64,000 bases of DNA, taken from contig NZ_CP156626.1 in NCBI RefSeq assembly GCF_039852015.1, positions 186,001 through 250,000 of the forward strand, written 5' to 3'. Numbering within the stretch: the stretch's first letter is position 1; the number at the start of each line of letters is the position of its first letter. This document shows, piece by piece, positions 52,935 to 62,248 of this stretch. This stretch comes from Robbsia sp. KACC 23696. Its GTDB lineage: Bacteria > Pseudomonadota > Gammaproteobacteria > Burkholderiales > Burkholderiaceae. A program made the translations under genes and the position numbers. The notes under the pieces were generated by a model. It was not told the origin of the DNA, did no database searches, and saw only the letters and a list, made by a program, of their open reading frames with translations.

Positions 52935-55493
52935 TTAGATGGATTCGATACCCTGTTCGTGGCGTGGCATGCCGGCGTGTGCGACCGTGCTCGCCGAAGC
53001 GATATGCGGCGTCGCCGTGGCATTGCTCGCCGCTTGCACGGCGGCAGCCACCACCGCTTCCGATTGCAGCTTCGCATCCCACTCTGCCAACCAGACTTCG
53101 AGACGATCGGGGGGCAGCGGTCGGCTCAGGTGATAGCCCTGCGCCAGGTCGCAATTCAAATCGCGCAACTGATTCAGCACTTCGACATTCTCGACGCCTT
53201 CCGCCACGACCTTCAGGCCCATGTTGTGGCCGAGATCGATCGTCGAGCGGACGATGGTTTCGTCGCTCATATGCTCGGCCATCCCCATCACAAACGTCCG
53301 ATCGATCTTCAATTCATGCACCGGCATCCGCTTCAAGTAGGCCAGTGACGAATAGCCGGTGCCGAAGTCGTCGATCGACAGGCGGATGCCCAGCGCATAC
53401 AACTTGTCCAAGGTGGCAATCGCATGGGCGGGATCGTCGATGATCGCGCTTTCCGTGATTTCCAGCCATACCAGGTGCGGCGGCACTTTGTACTTCGCCA
53501 GCAAGGTCGTGACCTTTGCCGGCAGGGACGTGTGGATCAGGTCGCGCGCGGACACATTGACGGAGATCGCCAGCTCGACGCCACGGGACAACCATTCCGC
53601 GCACTGCGAGATCGCCCGTTCGATGACCCAGTTCGTGATCGCCTTGATATAGCCGGTCTGTTCGGCAAACGGAATGAACTGGTCGGGCGGGACGAAGCCG
53701 CGGACCGGATGCTCCCAGCGTACCAACGCTTCGACGTATTTGACTTCGGACGTCGACAGGTCCACTTTCGGTTGATAGAACAGCATCAATTCGTTCTGTT
53801 CCACCGCTTGCCGCAATTCGCTCATCAGCGACAGACGGTCTGCACGGTTTTTGTCGTACTTGTCATCGAACGCCATGCGCCCAAGATTGCCGCGTTTTGC
53901 CACATACATCGCGATGTCGGCGCGGCGCAGCAACACGCTCGCGTCGGTGCCGTCCTTCGGGAAGGAGGCGATGCCGATGCTCGCCCCGACGTCGACGAAC
54001 TGCTGCTCGATGAAGATCGGCTGCTCGAGCATTTTCAGAATCAGATCGGCGATGATGACGGCGGCATCGCTGTTCATGCCCGGCAGCAGGATGGCGAATT
54101 CATCGCCGCCCAGGCGCGCGACCATATCGGTGTGCGGCGCCAAGGCATCGCGCAGCCGGCTGGCGGCTTCGCGCAACAGCTCGTCGCCGATATGATGGCC
54201 GAGCGTGTCGTTGACGTATTTGAATCGGTCGAGGTCCATCACCATCAGACTGAACGGCGGCAGTTGCTCGATCGAGAACCCTTCCGGCAAGGGCTCGTCC
54301 CCATGTTCCGGCTGAATGCCGGAAGCGGACACCGCTTGCCCGCGTTCGATCGTACGGGCCGGCAGCAACGCGGCGTCGAGCCGTTCGGCAAAACGGGCGC
54401 GGTTCGGCAAGCGCGTCAGGCGATCGGTGTAGGCGAGGTCGGTGATGCGATGCTCGCGTTCCGAAATGCCTTGCTGCATCGTATTGAACGCCTGCGCCAA
54501 CTGACCGATCTCGCTGTCGTACGGAATCTGGATGGGCTCCGAGTAGTCGCCATGGCCCACGCGTCGCGAGAAACGCGTCAGGGCGCCGATCGGCCGGGTG
54601 ACGCTGCGCGCGGTCCACAGGCTGGCGAGCACCGACATGATGAGGCCGAGAATCGTGATGCCGAGCAACGCGGTTTGCAGGCGGCGGAAAGGCTGCAAGG
54701 CGTCCGTCAGCGAGCGTTGCAGCAGCACGGCGAGCGGCGCCGATGAGCCGGTATCGCGCAGATGCACTAGCCGGCTGACGTAGTCGCGGTCCCCGCCATC
54801 CCAACGGGTCGCATCCGAGCTTTTGCCATGTTCATCCTGTGCCGGCGCGACCGGGAGCGAACTGGCCAGCGCCTCCCAGTGGTGATGCGCGTCGCGTGCC
54901 ATGAACGAAACGTCGAGCGAAAGCAACGCCGACATTTCTTTCGCCGTGGCGGCGTCGATCGCGAAACCCATGCCGATATAGCCGATCGTCAACGGCGCCT
55001 TCACCGGCACGGCGACGATCTGATAAAGCTGGCCATGCAGCACGCCGATCATGCGGGCGGAGCCATCGCGCGCCGCGTCGCGGATCATCTCCGGAAACGG
55101 AAATACCTCGCCTGGCAACGCCGGGCCGGCGGTATCGGCGATCAGCTTGCCGCTGGTATCGGCCAGCATTGTCAGATCGGCGTGAATGCGGTCGCCGTGG
55201 TTTTTCAGGGCCGAGCCGATCGTCTTGATATCGTTCGACGCCACGGCCGACCGGAAACCGAAGTCGTCCGATACCACGGTGGCGGCTTCCACCAGGCGTT
55301 GACCGTTCGAGTCCAGTACCTCATTGAGAACGCGATCGGCTACCGCGAGTTCGGCGCTCGCATTGGAATACGCGTTCGTCCTGATCACGGAACTGATGAT
55401 GAAGAAGCCGGCAATCTGCACGACCAGCATCAACAAGACAATCATGAACGCGATGCGGGCGCGAAGACTATGGAAAGGCATGCGGATCAACAT
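52935..55493 (-). CDS. Membrane-bound GGDEF-EAL cyclic di-GMP enzyme
   Basis: An 852-residue signalling protein. The N-terminal membrane helix (about 13-35), a periplasmic Cache-like sensor (about 36-265), a second helix (about 270-292) and HAMP (SVTRPIGALTRFSRRV) lead to a GGDEF domain with intact GGDEF at 462-466. The EAL domain has EAL at 588-590 plus the metal and catalytic motifs ITESAIIDD, IDDFGTGYSS, ELKIDRTF and VAEGVE. The RxxD inhibitory site before GGDEF is absent (PHTD). Both domains look active. An insert of about 30 residues sits in the GGDEF domain after DAALLPAR. It is last of a four-gene operon with an exported haemoglobin, which suggests redox or gas-linked control. Confidence 0.93.
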   Translation of the reverse strand: MLIRMPFHSLRARIAFMIVLLMLVVQIAGFFIISSVIRTNAYSNASAELAVADRVLNEVLDSNGQRLVEAATVVSDDFGFRSAVASNDIKTIGSALKNHGDRIHADLTMLADTSGKLIADTAGPALPGEVFPFPEMIRDAARDGSARMIGVLHGQLYQIVAVPVKAPLTIGYIGMGFAIDAATAKEMSALLSLDVSFMARDAHHHWEALASSLPVAPAQDEHGKSSDATRWDGGDRDYVSRLVHLRDTGSSAPLAVLLQRSLTDALQPFRRLQTALLGITILGLIMSVLASLWTARSVTRPIGALTRFSRRVGHGDYSEPIQIPYDSEIGQLAQAFNTMQQGISEREHRITDLAYTDRLTRLPNRARFAERLDAALLPARTIERGQAVSASGIQPEHGDEPLPEGFSIEQLPPFSLMVMDLDRFKYVNDTLGHHIGDELLREAASRLRDALAPHTDMVARLGGDEFAILLPGMNSDAAVIIADLILKMLEQPIFIEQQFVDVGASIGIASFPKDGTDASVLLRRADIAMYVAKRGNLGRMAFDDKYDKNRADRLSLMSELRQAVEQNELMLFYQPKVDLSTSEVKYVEALVRWEHPVRGFVPPDQFIPFAEQTGYIKAITNWVIERAISQCAEWLSRGVELAISVNVSARDLIHTSLPAKVTTLLAKYKVPPHLVWLEITESAIIDDPAHAIATLDKLYALGIRLSIDDFGTGYSSLAYLKRMPVHELKIDRTFVMGMAEHMSDETIVRSTIDLGHNMGLKVVAEGVENVEVLNQLRDLNCDLAQGYHLSRPLPPDRLEVWLAEWDAKLQSEAVVAAAVQAASNATATPHIASASTVAHAGMPRHEQGIESI

Positions 55494-55536
55494 GGCAGGC
55501 GCCTCGATGCGCTGCGGTGTCCCGTGACCGGGCAGG

Positions 55537-56253
55537 TCACGACGACGGCTTCAATTCCACGCGCAGGCTGGCGTTGCCCGTGGTGTTGGCCGCGCCTGCG
55601 GTAATCGGCTGCGTCACCCGTCCGTTCGGATCGGTCATCTGGTAATGCCAGGCGGTCAGCGAATAGGCGCCTTGCGGCAGTTTGTTCAATTGCGCGACAC
55701 CGCTACTGTCGGTCTTCGCGAAATACGGCGTATCCACCACCATCAGATAAGCCAGCATCTGATCGTGGATATTGCAGCCCATCACCACCAGACCGCTTTT
55801 GTCGAATACGACCGGCTTGGCGTGCGTGCCGTGATACAGGTGCAAATCGAAGCGCTTGGCGTCCGAGAACGAATAGACGTCGTGCTCGATATCGTCTTTA
55901 TTCGGAAACGTGACCGATGTGCCGGTCTGAATCACGGACACCAACGGTACGAACTTGCGCTTGATCTGATCGATCGTTGCCGTGCCGGTGGTGGTCGGCG
56001 CCATGGTCTCGCCGGACGGGATCGCCCAGACCACGGCGTCGGCGACGGCGGCACCGCTTTGATCGGCAACCTTAACCTGCAGTGTCGCTGCCGTCGCAGC
56101 ACGGTTCGCCGATGTCAAACCCAAGGTCAAGGCCAGGGCAAGGGTCAGGCCGAGCAGCGTTCGTCCTGCGCCTGCGTGGCGCACGGTGCGGCGTGCGGGC
56201 GATTGCTCCGGAGACGCCGGCAGCAAAAACGACGAGTGAGCAAGGGGGCACAT
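55537..56253 (-). CDS. Exported cupredoxin-like protein (methylamine utilisation family)
   Basis: A 238-residue secreted protein. ATG 56253 has GGAAGGA eight bases upstream, and an arginine-containing N-terminus with a hydrophobic stretch (LLGLTLALALTLGLT then RAATAATLQ) is the signal. The mature part has an Ig-like/cupredoxin fold with FPNKDDIEHDVYSFSDAKRFDLHLYHG and VVMGCNIHDQMLAYLMVVDTP. The His, Cys and second His of these segments (IEHDV, GCNIHD and a nearby Met) are in the order of a type I copper site. Similar proteins are annotated as methylamine utilisation protein. It sits between the haemoglobin and GGDEF-EAL genes. Confidence 0.8.
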   Translation of the reverse strand: MCPLAHSSFLLPASPEQSPARRTVRHAGAGRTLLGLTLALALTLGLTSANRAATAATLQVKVADQSGAAVADAVVWAIPSGETMAPTTTGTATIDQIKRKFVPLVSVIQTGTSVTFPNKDDIEHDVYSFSDAKRFDLHLYHGTHAKPVVFDKSGLVVMGCNIHDQMLAYLMVVDTPYFAKTDSSGVAQLNKLPQGAYSLTAWHYQMTDPNGRVTQPITAGAANTTGNASLRVELKPSS

Positions 56254-56334
56254 AGGGGCGGTCCTTCCGGGCGTTTCGCCCGGAATTGAGCGCGTCCATA
56301 CCGGATAACGGTCGCGCACTGAAAATCTTTACGG

Positions 56335-56817
56335 TTACTGACGATCCTGGATATCGCGGTACATCGGCGCCAACTTGGCCAACAGTTTGTTCTGCAAGCG
56401 GAACGGGATACCGTGCTTGTCCATCGCTTTCTGAAGATCTTCGATGGTGGCATCGAAGGCAACGCGATTGATGCCGTCGCCCGCGTGCGTTTGCTTCATT
56501 GAACGGCCAGTATAGGTGCAGCCGCCGTCGAGCAACATGCAGAATTGCTCGCCCAACAAGCGTTTGACGCGCGTAAGCGACACCCCGTCGAAGTAGTCTT
56601 TCGTGCGCGGATCGGCCAGCAGATTGGCATAGAAGTCGTCGATGATCTTCGTCATGTTTGCCTCCCCGCCAAACTGCTGATACAGCGTTTCGGCGGCGTG
56701 GGCCGGTTGGGCGAATACCATCGCACCGGTGACGACCGCGGCGCTGCACAGCAGCGCTCGCAACGGCGGCATCGGATGGGCAAATGCCCGCGAGAGGGAA
56801 AGGGATGCGCGGCGCAT
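56335..56817 (-). CDS. Exported truncated haemoglobin (group I)
   Basis: A 160-residue protein made of a signal peptide (about 42 residues: hydrophobic ALLCSAAVVTGAMVF then PAHAAETL) and a group I truncated globin domain. TLYQQFGGEANMTKIIDDFYANLLADP, then the F-helix with the probable proximal His in MKQTHAGDGI, and the C-terminal helix IPFRLQNKLLAKLAPMY are typical. Cys residues in QFCMLLDGGCTYTG could form a disulfide, which fits a periplasmic place. Most truncated haemoglobins are cytosolic, so export is unusual. It is the second gene of the DUF3034-globin-cupredoxin-GGDEF/EAL operon. Confidence 0.87.
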   Translation of the reverse strand: MRRASLSLSRAFAHPMPPLRALLCSAAVVTGAMVFAQPAHAAETLYQQFGGEANMTKIIDDFYANLLADPRTKDYFDGVSLTRVKRLLGEQFCMLLDGGCTYTGRSMKQTHAGDGINRVAFDATIEDLQKAMDKHGIPFRLQNKLLAKLAPMYRDIQDRQ

Positions 56818-56819
56818 GG

Positions 56820-57797
56820 TCAGAATCCTACCTGGGCGGAACCGTAGACGCCGCGTTGGCGGCGGAACGTGGCGATGTCGCCTAAGTCAACATAGGCCAA
56901 AGTGAAGGAGAAATGCTTGGTCGGCGCCCAGGCAACAAACGCGTCATACGCATCCTGCTCACGGGCGAATCCCAGATTATTGGGTTTCATCCGATACTCG
57001 ACGCCTACGGCGACGGACTTGGCCAACAAATAGGCGGCCGACGCTTCGAACGCGGCCTTGTAAGCATTCGACTTGTCGCCGCCGAACCCGAGAATGCCGA
57101 ACTGGTTTGCCTTGGTCATGCGCAACGTGCCGTTCAACAACAGACTCTGCGCCAACAGCAGTTTGGTCGCGGATACATAGAAATCGGTGCCCGAATCGCT
57201 GCGCGCGCCGAGTGCCTTCACCAGTGCGCCATTGTTGTTGTGCTTGTATTGCATCCCGACTGCAATCTGCGGCACCCACGTGTCCTGATCCAGAATCGCA
57301 TCGCCGAGGACGCGCACCTTGATGCCGAACGTGTCCATATTGATGCGGTAGTCAGTGCCCAGGCCCAATGCGGCGCCCGCGGCGCGGGTATTCAGTTGCT
57401 GATGCGCGATCGACAGCTCGACGCGGTTGGCAATGCCGATCTCGGCACCATAGCTGCTGATCGCGAAATCCTGCGTCTGCACATATGTGGCATGGGCATT
57501 GCCGCCTACTTGGCTCGCCGTGCCATAACCGCCGATCACGGCCCAGGGCGTCAGTCCGCCGCCGGCGGATCCTTCGATCTGGGACACGCCCCCGGTCAGC
57601 AGCAACTTGCCGCCGAAGTCCGCCGTTCCGGCAGTCCCGGTGAGGCCGGCATGGTCGGACGCATCCGATGCGTCAGATGCCGTCGGCACTTGCGCCACGG
57701 CATTGAGCGATGTCGCAAGCAACAGCGCTGCCGCCAGTAGCGGCAACCTTGCGCGCAATACGAGCGCAATCGGGAAAAGGGATGTCGTAGGCATCAT
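56820..57797 (-). CDS. DUF3034 outer membrane beta-barrel protein
   Basis: A 325-residue predicted outer membrane barrel of the DUF3034 family. ATG 57797 is used; GTG 57833 would add 12 residues. A signal peptide is evident (LPLLAAALLLATSLNAVAQVP). The mature chain is made of amphipathic strands, including GKLLLTGGVSQIEGSAGGGL, SYGAEIGIANRVELSIAHQ, WVPQIAVGMQYKHN and SVAVGVEYRMKP, and ends GVYGSAQVGF with a terminal Phe for barrel assembly. Its function is unknown. It is the first gene of the operon, with the haemoglobin gene starting two bases after its stop. Confidence 0.88.
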   Translation of the reverse strand: MMPTTSLFPIALVLRARLPLLAAALLLATSLNAVAQVPTASDASDASDHAGLTGTAGTADFGGKLLLTGGVSQIEGSAGGGLTPWAVIGGYGTASQVGGNAHATYVQTQDFAISSYGAEIGIANRVELSIAHQQLNTRAAGAALGLGTDYRINMDTFGIKVRVLGDAILDQDTWVPQIAVGMQYKHNNNGALVKALGARSDSGTDFYVSATKLLLAQSLLLNGTLRMTKANQFGILGFGGDKSNAYKAAFEASAAYLLAKSVAVGVEYRMKPNNLGFAREQDAYDAFVAWAPTKHFSFTLAYVDLGDIATFRRQRGVYGSAQVGF

Positions 57798-58045
57798 CGT
57801 ACGGTACAGGCGGGGCGGTAAAAACGACTGCACGACGCTGGGTCGGGCGTCCGGCGCTGTGGGCCTTTTAGATAACGGATGGCCGAGCGACTATCTTGAA
57901 TAAAATCACGATCGGAAAACATTGCCGATAGTCCGGCTGTCCGGCCGCGCGTCTATTTGCGCGCCGAGGCGGCGCGTCTTTCCGGTTTGCCCGAGGGACG
58001 CCCTTGTTTCGGAGGATAGCGCGCAGTCTTGGCAGAATGCGAGGC

Positions 58046-58384
58046 TTACCGTGCCCGGTGCGGCGGAAAAGCACCATTATTCAATCGCTGGCGGAGACGC
58101 AAGGTCACGCCGATGGCAGTCGATGCGCCAAGAAAAGCCGCGACGCCGGTGCTCGTCAACGGGGTTTGCAGCACGATCTCCGCCGCACTGAAATAGCCGG
58201 CGACCAGCGACACGAAAACGGAACAGATGCGCTGTGCGAAGGAACGGCTGCGCGATAGCGACGCGACGAGCAACGCGCCCGCGAAGGCGCCGATCAAGGC
58301 GTCGGCATCGAGCGGATGCGCGAGTAGCAGGCCGGCGAGAAGGGACTCGACGGCGTCCGGGGGGACGGGGGAGGAAGGGGTCAT
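58046..58384 (-). CDS. Small holin-like membrane protein
   Basis: A 112-residue protein with two to three hydrophobic helices (ALIGAFAGALLVASL, ICSVFVSLVAGYFSAAEIVL, GVAAFLGASTAIGVTL) and a basic C-terminus (LRLRQRL then FPPHRAR). ATG 58384 has AGAGG about nine bases upstream. Size and layout resemble proteins called putative holin in Burkholderia genomes. No lysozyme, spanin or other phage gene is near, so it is either a phage remnant or a domesticated small membrane protein. The call rests on shape and resemblance, not on a proven family match. Confidence 0.6.
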   Translation of the reverse strand: MTPSSPVPPDAVESLLAGLLLAHPLDADALIGAFAGALLVASLSRSRSFAQRICSVFVSLVAGYFSAAEIVLQTPLTSTGVAAFLGASTAIGVTLRLRQRLNNGAFPPHRAR

Positions 58385-58462
58385 GGCATCGCCTCTTTGG
58401 CTGCGCAGCTGCAGGCCGGTCACGCCAACGCAAGGTGCGATGGTCCTCCTATCGTTGATCAA

Positions 58463-58802
58463 AATTCGGGAGGCGTCATGTCGTCTTGATGGGGTACGAC
58501 AAGCCTGCCGGGCCGATCTGACCGACGCGATCCTTAGGATCGCGACCTATGGATCCCAGGCCAACAGCACGTCGCCGGTGTGCCTAGGGCACGATGTCCT
58601 CGCTGCGGCGCACGCGCAACAGTCGAACGCAGCGCATTCTGATGTGAGAGGATGGAAGTATCCTAGAACGTTGACTATCCGATGCCGCGGTCGCATCGGT
58701 AACGCGACTGCCTTTTTGTCTGTGCCGAACCATTCCACCTGCTCCCCGCCGGTAGGCCTTTCCCGGGTTTTCCGCACTGTTACCGCGTCTGTCCAGGCTG
58801 CC
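58463..58802. other. Stretch upstream of the esterase gene, no separate gene seen
   Basis: About 340 bp between the holin-like gene and the chosen esterase start. The esterase frame is open through it, but the translation has no family similarity and no signal peptide, so I treat it as leader and promoter region. Confidence 0.45.
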
Positions 58803-60800
58803 TTGCGCTGCGGGACTTGGCACATCCACCGCAAAGGCCGGTGCGGTGCGGCCTTGTCGGCTTTCTGTGTCCTCGTGTCGACGACGCCCGTGACGTGGGC
58901 TGCCGACGGCGCCATGTCGGCGGCCTCAGGGGAGAGCGTATCGGCGGTCACGGCGCCGACCGGCGCACCGGCTTCGGCCGCTGCACCGCTGACGCCTTCG
59001 TCGGCGCCGACGATCGTGCCGCCGGGTGACGACGATCGCTTTGCGCGGCCCACGTCCCAGGCGAGCCGCACGACCGGTACGCGTCAGGGCCTGTCGCGCG
59101 CTACATCGGAATTCATCGCACGCTGCAACGGGCTCGACAAAGCGGTCGTGCCGGCCGCGTCGATAGGATTGCCCACGCGCGGCGCGCAGATCGCCGACGC
59201 GGCCTATATCGCCGCCGATGCACAGGGCAACCGTAACGGTGCCTACTGTCGGATCGTCGGCGTGATTCGCGCGACCCACGACACGACGCCGGATATCCGT
59301 TTCGAGGTCAACCTGCCGCTGCGCTGGAATGGCCGCTCCTTGCAGATGGGCGGCGGCGGTTATAGCGGTGTGCTGGTGACCGGCACCGAGCCGACCGCGT
59401 TTGCGCCATCGGCCTCGCCACTATTCCAAGGCTATGCGACCTATGGCTCCGATTCCGGACATGTGGGTAATGCCAGTTTGGCGAACTTTGCGACCAATAA
59501 TGAAGCAGTCGTCAATTTCGGTTACGGGCATCTGAAGAAAACGCACGACGTGGCCTTGACGCTGATCAAGATGGGATATGGTCGCGCGCCGACGGAGCGG
59601 TATTTCGCCGGGGGGTCGACCGGCGGGCGTGAGGGCTTGACGGTGGCGCAGCGTTTTCCCGACGACTACGACGGGATCATCGCCAATGCGCCGGCGCTGA
59701 ATTTCTCCGGGGTCCGGCTGATCGGCGTGGTGGTGGGCGCGTCCGCCTACGGCCCGGCCGATCCGAGCAGCGCGGTACCGGTAGCGCCGCAGACCGACGC
59801 GGGTAAAACGGCGTCGACTTCGTCCGAGGGCGATGCGACCGTTGCCGCCAATCACGTGCCGACGGACGACGACACCGCCGCGGCCCGCCCCCCCGGTTTT
59901 GTCGGGCCGATGCTGCAGCGGCGGGTGCGCGAGATCGTGCTGTCGCAGTGCGACGACTTGGACGGGCTACGCGATGGCATCGTTTCGAATGTGGCCGCCT
60001 GCCGGCAACGCGAGCCGCAGATCATTGCGGCCTTGCGCTGCCCGGCCCAGCATCGGGACTGGGTGAGCGCCCGGGTCTGCGCCACGCCGGCGCAGATGCA
60101 TACGCTCGATATCCTGCGCGACGGTCTGTCGCTGCCCTATGCGCTCGCGCACGATGTGACGCGGTATCACGGCTATAACGTGTTCTCCGGCGTCGATTTC
60201 ACCAGCGGCCTGGGGCTGGGCAGTTCGCCCGTCTTGACGCGCCCCCTTCGCTTCGATGCCAATGGCTATCTGTTCGCGCAGGCGGACGGGTATATGAAGT
60301 ATTTCGTGACCCGCGACATGCAGTTCGATACCTTGCGATTCGACGTCACGCATCCCGGCCGCTGGCAGCCGCGGATGGTGGCGTTGTCGGATGTGGTCGG
60401 CGCGATGAATCCGGATCTGTCGGCGTTTATCGCGCATGGCGGCAAGATCATCATCATGCATGGCCTCGCCGACGAGGTGATCAGCCCGAATGAAACGATC
60501 GCCTACTACAAGACGTTGATGAAACGCTATGGTCAGCCGATCGTCGACGGCTTCCTACGGCTGTACATGGTCCCGGGCTTCCAGCACGGCAACGGCGTCT
60601 TCATCCCGGCGTTCGACGAATTGACGGCCCTCGATCATTGGGTGACGGCCGGCAAGGCGCCGGAGACCCTGGTGGGCGCCGATATCGTGCGCGGCACGAA
60701 CGGGCGGACCCGCCCGATGTGCCGCTATCCTGCCTATCCGCGCTATGCGGGCCGGGGCAATCCGGACGTCGCCGGCAGCTTTACCTGCGCGATGCCCTAG
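58803..60800 (+). CDS. Tannase/feruloyl esterase family hydrolase
   Basis: A secreted alpha/beta hydrolase acting on esters of aromatic acids. TTG 58803 is my choice, as it opens a signal peptide (RKGRCGAALSAFCVLVS then TWAADG); the frame is open far upstream, so the start is uncertain. The catalytic Ser is in YFAGGSTGGREGLT (Ser272), Asp in HGLADEVISPNET (Asp557) and His in PGFQHGNGVF (His595). The family normally has Cys next to both Ser and His (CS-D-HC motif, joined by a disulfide). Here both are Gly. An insert rich in Ala, Asp and Thr lies at about 317-365. It is neighbour to a GntR/UTRA regulator in convergent orientation. Confidence 0.85.
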   Translation: MRCGTWHIHRKGRCGAALSAFCVLVSTTPVTWAADGAMSAASGESVSAVTAPTGAPASAAAPLTPSSAPTIVPPGDDDRFARPTSQASRTTGTRQGLSRATSEFIARCNGLDKAVVPAASIGLPTRGAQIADAAYIAADAQGNRNGAYCRIVGVIRATHDTTPDIRFEVNLPLRWNGRSLQMGGGGYSGVLVTGTEPTAFAPSASPLFQGYATYGSDSGHVGNASLANFATNNEAVVNFGYGHLKKTHDVALTLIKMGYGRAPTERYFAGGSTGGREGLTVAQRFPDDYDGIIANAPALNFSGVRLIGVVVGASAYGPADPSSAVPVAPQTDAGKTASTSSEGDATVAANHVPTDDDTAAARPPGFVGPMLQRRVREIVLSQCDDLDGLRDGIVSNVAACRQREPQIIAALRCPAQHRDWVSARVCATPAQMHTLDILRDGLSLPYALAHDVTRYHGYNVFSGVDFTSGLGLGSSPVLTRPLRFDANGYLFAQADGYMKYFVTRDMQFDTLRFDVTHPGRWQPRMVALSDVVGAMNPDLSAFIAHGGKIIIMHGLADEVISPNETIAYYKTLMKRYGQPIVDGFLRLYMVPGFQHGNGVFIPAFDELTALDHWVTAGKAPETLVGADIVRGTNGRTRPMCRYPAYPRYAGRGNPDVAGSFTCAMP

Positions 60801-60825
60801 GCCTCATGGCCCTTTCACGCCACGA

Positions 60826-61680
60826 TCAAGCAATCTGTTGCACGACGTAGTCGATATGGAATTCAGCGCGATAGTAGGACTCGCCGCTGATTAGCGGCCG
60901 GCCGGCGCCGTCGCGCAGCGTGTAGTCGCGGATCAGCAGTGCCGTGCCGGGGGCGACGTCGAGCTGGGCCGCCAATTCGGGCGTGGCGATCGAGGCGCGG
61001 ATTTTCCCGACCACCTGGCGCACCGGCGAACCCAACTCGTCGAGAATCCGGTGGATCGAGCGACTGTGCAGCATTTCCACGGTGATCGCGCCGCCGATGG
61101 CCGGCGGAATGATCCGGACCTCCAGGCTGGCACGCTGGTCGCCGATGATCCGCAGCCGACGGAGTTCGAAAACCCGTTCGGTGGCATCGATGCCCAGTAG
61201 TGCGCCGTGCTCCTCGCCCGCGACGCGGGTGGAAAAGCCCAGCACTTCATAGCTGACGCTGGCCCCTTCCATTGCCAGCTTGTCCTCGAAGGACGAGACT
61301 TCGGTCAACTGGAGCGGTGCGCTGATCGAGCGCATCGAGACGAAACTGCCGCTGCCGGCGCGCCGCAGGATCAATCCCTCCAGCGCCAATTGCTGAACCG
61401 CACGGGCGACCGTGGCACGCGCCGCCTTGAATTGCTCGCAGAGCGCGGCCTCGGTGGGGATCTGATCGCCTTCTTTCAGGCGCCCGCTGGCGATTTCGCC
61501 GCGGATAAAGCGCTGAATCTGGGCATACAGCGGCAAATGGGCATAGGAACCTCCGGCAGCGGGTGTGCCGATAGGGCCGCCGGGTGCACTGCCCCCGGAC
61601 GCACCGGAGGCGTCGTCCCCTGCTATGTCGCTGGTGGCGGCGAGGCCGGACTGAAGTGGAAAGCGCGTAGTTCTGATCAT
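60826..61680 (-). CDS. GntR family regulator with UTRA domain (HutC type)
   Basis: A 284-residue regulator. After an Ala/Gly/Ser-rich leader of about 50 residues comes the winged helix (PLYAQIQRFIRGEIASGRLKEGDQIP, EAALCEQFKAARATVARAVQQL, about 50-115). The UTRA ligand-binding domain follows, with FELRRLRIIGDQRASLEVRIIPP and LLIRDYTLRDGAGRPLISGESYYRAEFHIDY. ATG 61680 is chosen; 61719 is possible. Overlapping dyads 55-95 bp upstream are likely binding sites. It converges on the esterase gene and diverges from nuoM. Its ligand is unknown. Confidence 0.9.
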   Translation of the reverse strand: MIRTTRFPLQSGLAATSDIAGDDASGASGGSAPGGPIGTPAAGGSYAHLPLYAQIQRFIRGEIASGRLKEGDQIPTEAALCEQFKAARATVARAVQQLALEGLILRRAGSGSFVSMRSISAPLQLTEVSSFEDKLAMEGASVSYEVLGFSTRVAGEEHGALLGIDATERVFELRRLRIIGDQRASLEVRIIPPAIGGAITVEMLHSRSIHRILDELGSPVRQVVGKIRASIATPELAAQLDVAPGTALLIRDYTLRDGAGRPLISGESYYRAEFHIDYVVQQIA

Positions 61681-61734
61681 CGTTGGACCGACGGTTTTGC
61701 GCCATGGGCATGATCCCATCTTGGCACGCCAATA

Positions 61735-61775
61735 AATCGTATATGAGAACAATACGATTGGGCAATTACCAATCG
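61735..61775. promoter_or_regulatory. Overlapping dyads upstream of the GntR/UTRA gene
   Basis: AATCGTAT/ATACGATT (61735-61742, 61752-61759; 9 bp apart) and CGATTGG/CCAATCG (61755-61761, 61769-61775; 7 bp apart) are perfect inverted repeats that share bases. CACGATCGTG, a 10 bp palindrome, lies at 61785-61794. They suggest autoregulation by the GntR protein. The remaining 450 bp up to nuoM show no gene. Confidence 0.6.
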
Positions 61776-62248
61776 CGTTGCCATCACGATCGTGTCACGT
61801 CAAGCCGCTAAACGCCGCGTTATCCAACGCCGTTCGGCGTCGCGCGTCTGCCATTTTCCACAATGGACTATTGCCCGGTGCAAGCGCAGACCCGCGCCCG
61901 CGACGGCTCCCGTCTGAAAATGCGCCGCTGCGCCAAGGGCTTGTGCTGCAAAAAGTGAACGAACCGGTTATGCTCGTTTACCCAAATACTTCGCGTGCGA
62001 CGACACGAGGCGCGGTAAAGATTGCGGTGCCAAGGTTTCGCTGCGACAATTGGGCGCAGATTTCGGGGGTGCGTCCCGGGGAGCCCTTGCGCGCATCGCG
62101 CGCAGCCCCTGTGGGCGTGCCCGGACGTCGACGCGGGACGTGCCGCTGCCGATCGCTGTCGGCCATTCAGGCCTGCGCCGGGTCCGCTCTGTCCGTCATG
62201 TCGCCGGGGTCCGTCGTCCCACCGCGCTAAAAACGAATTCGTTGATCA

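Noticed and set aside
58046-58384. Prophage at the holin-like gene
   Set aside because: No integrase, capsid, tail or lysis genes on either side; one gene is not enough.
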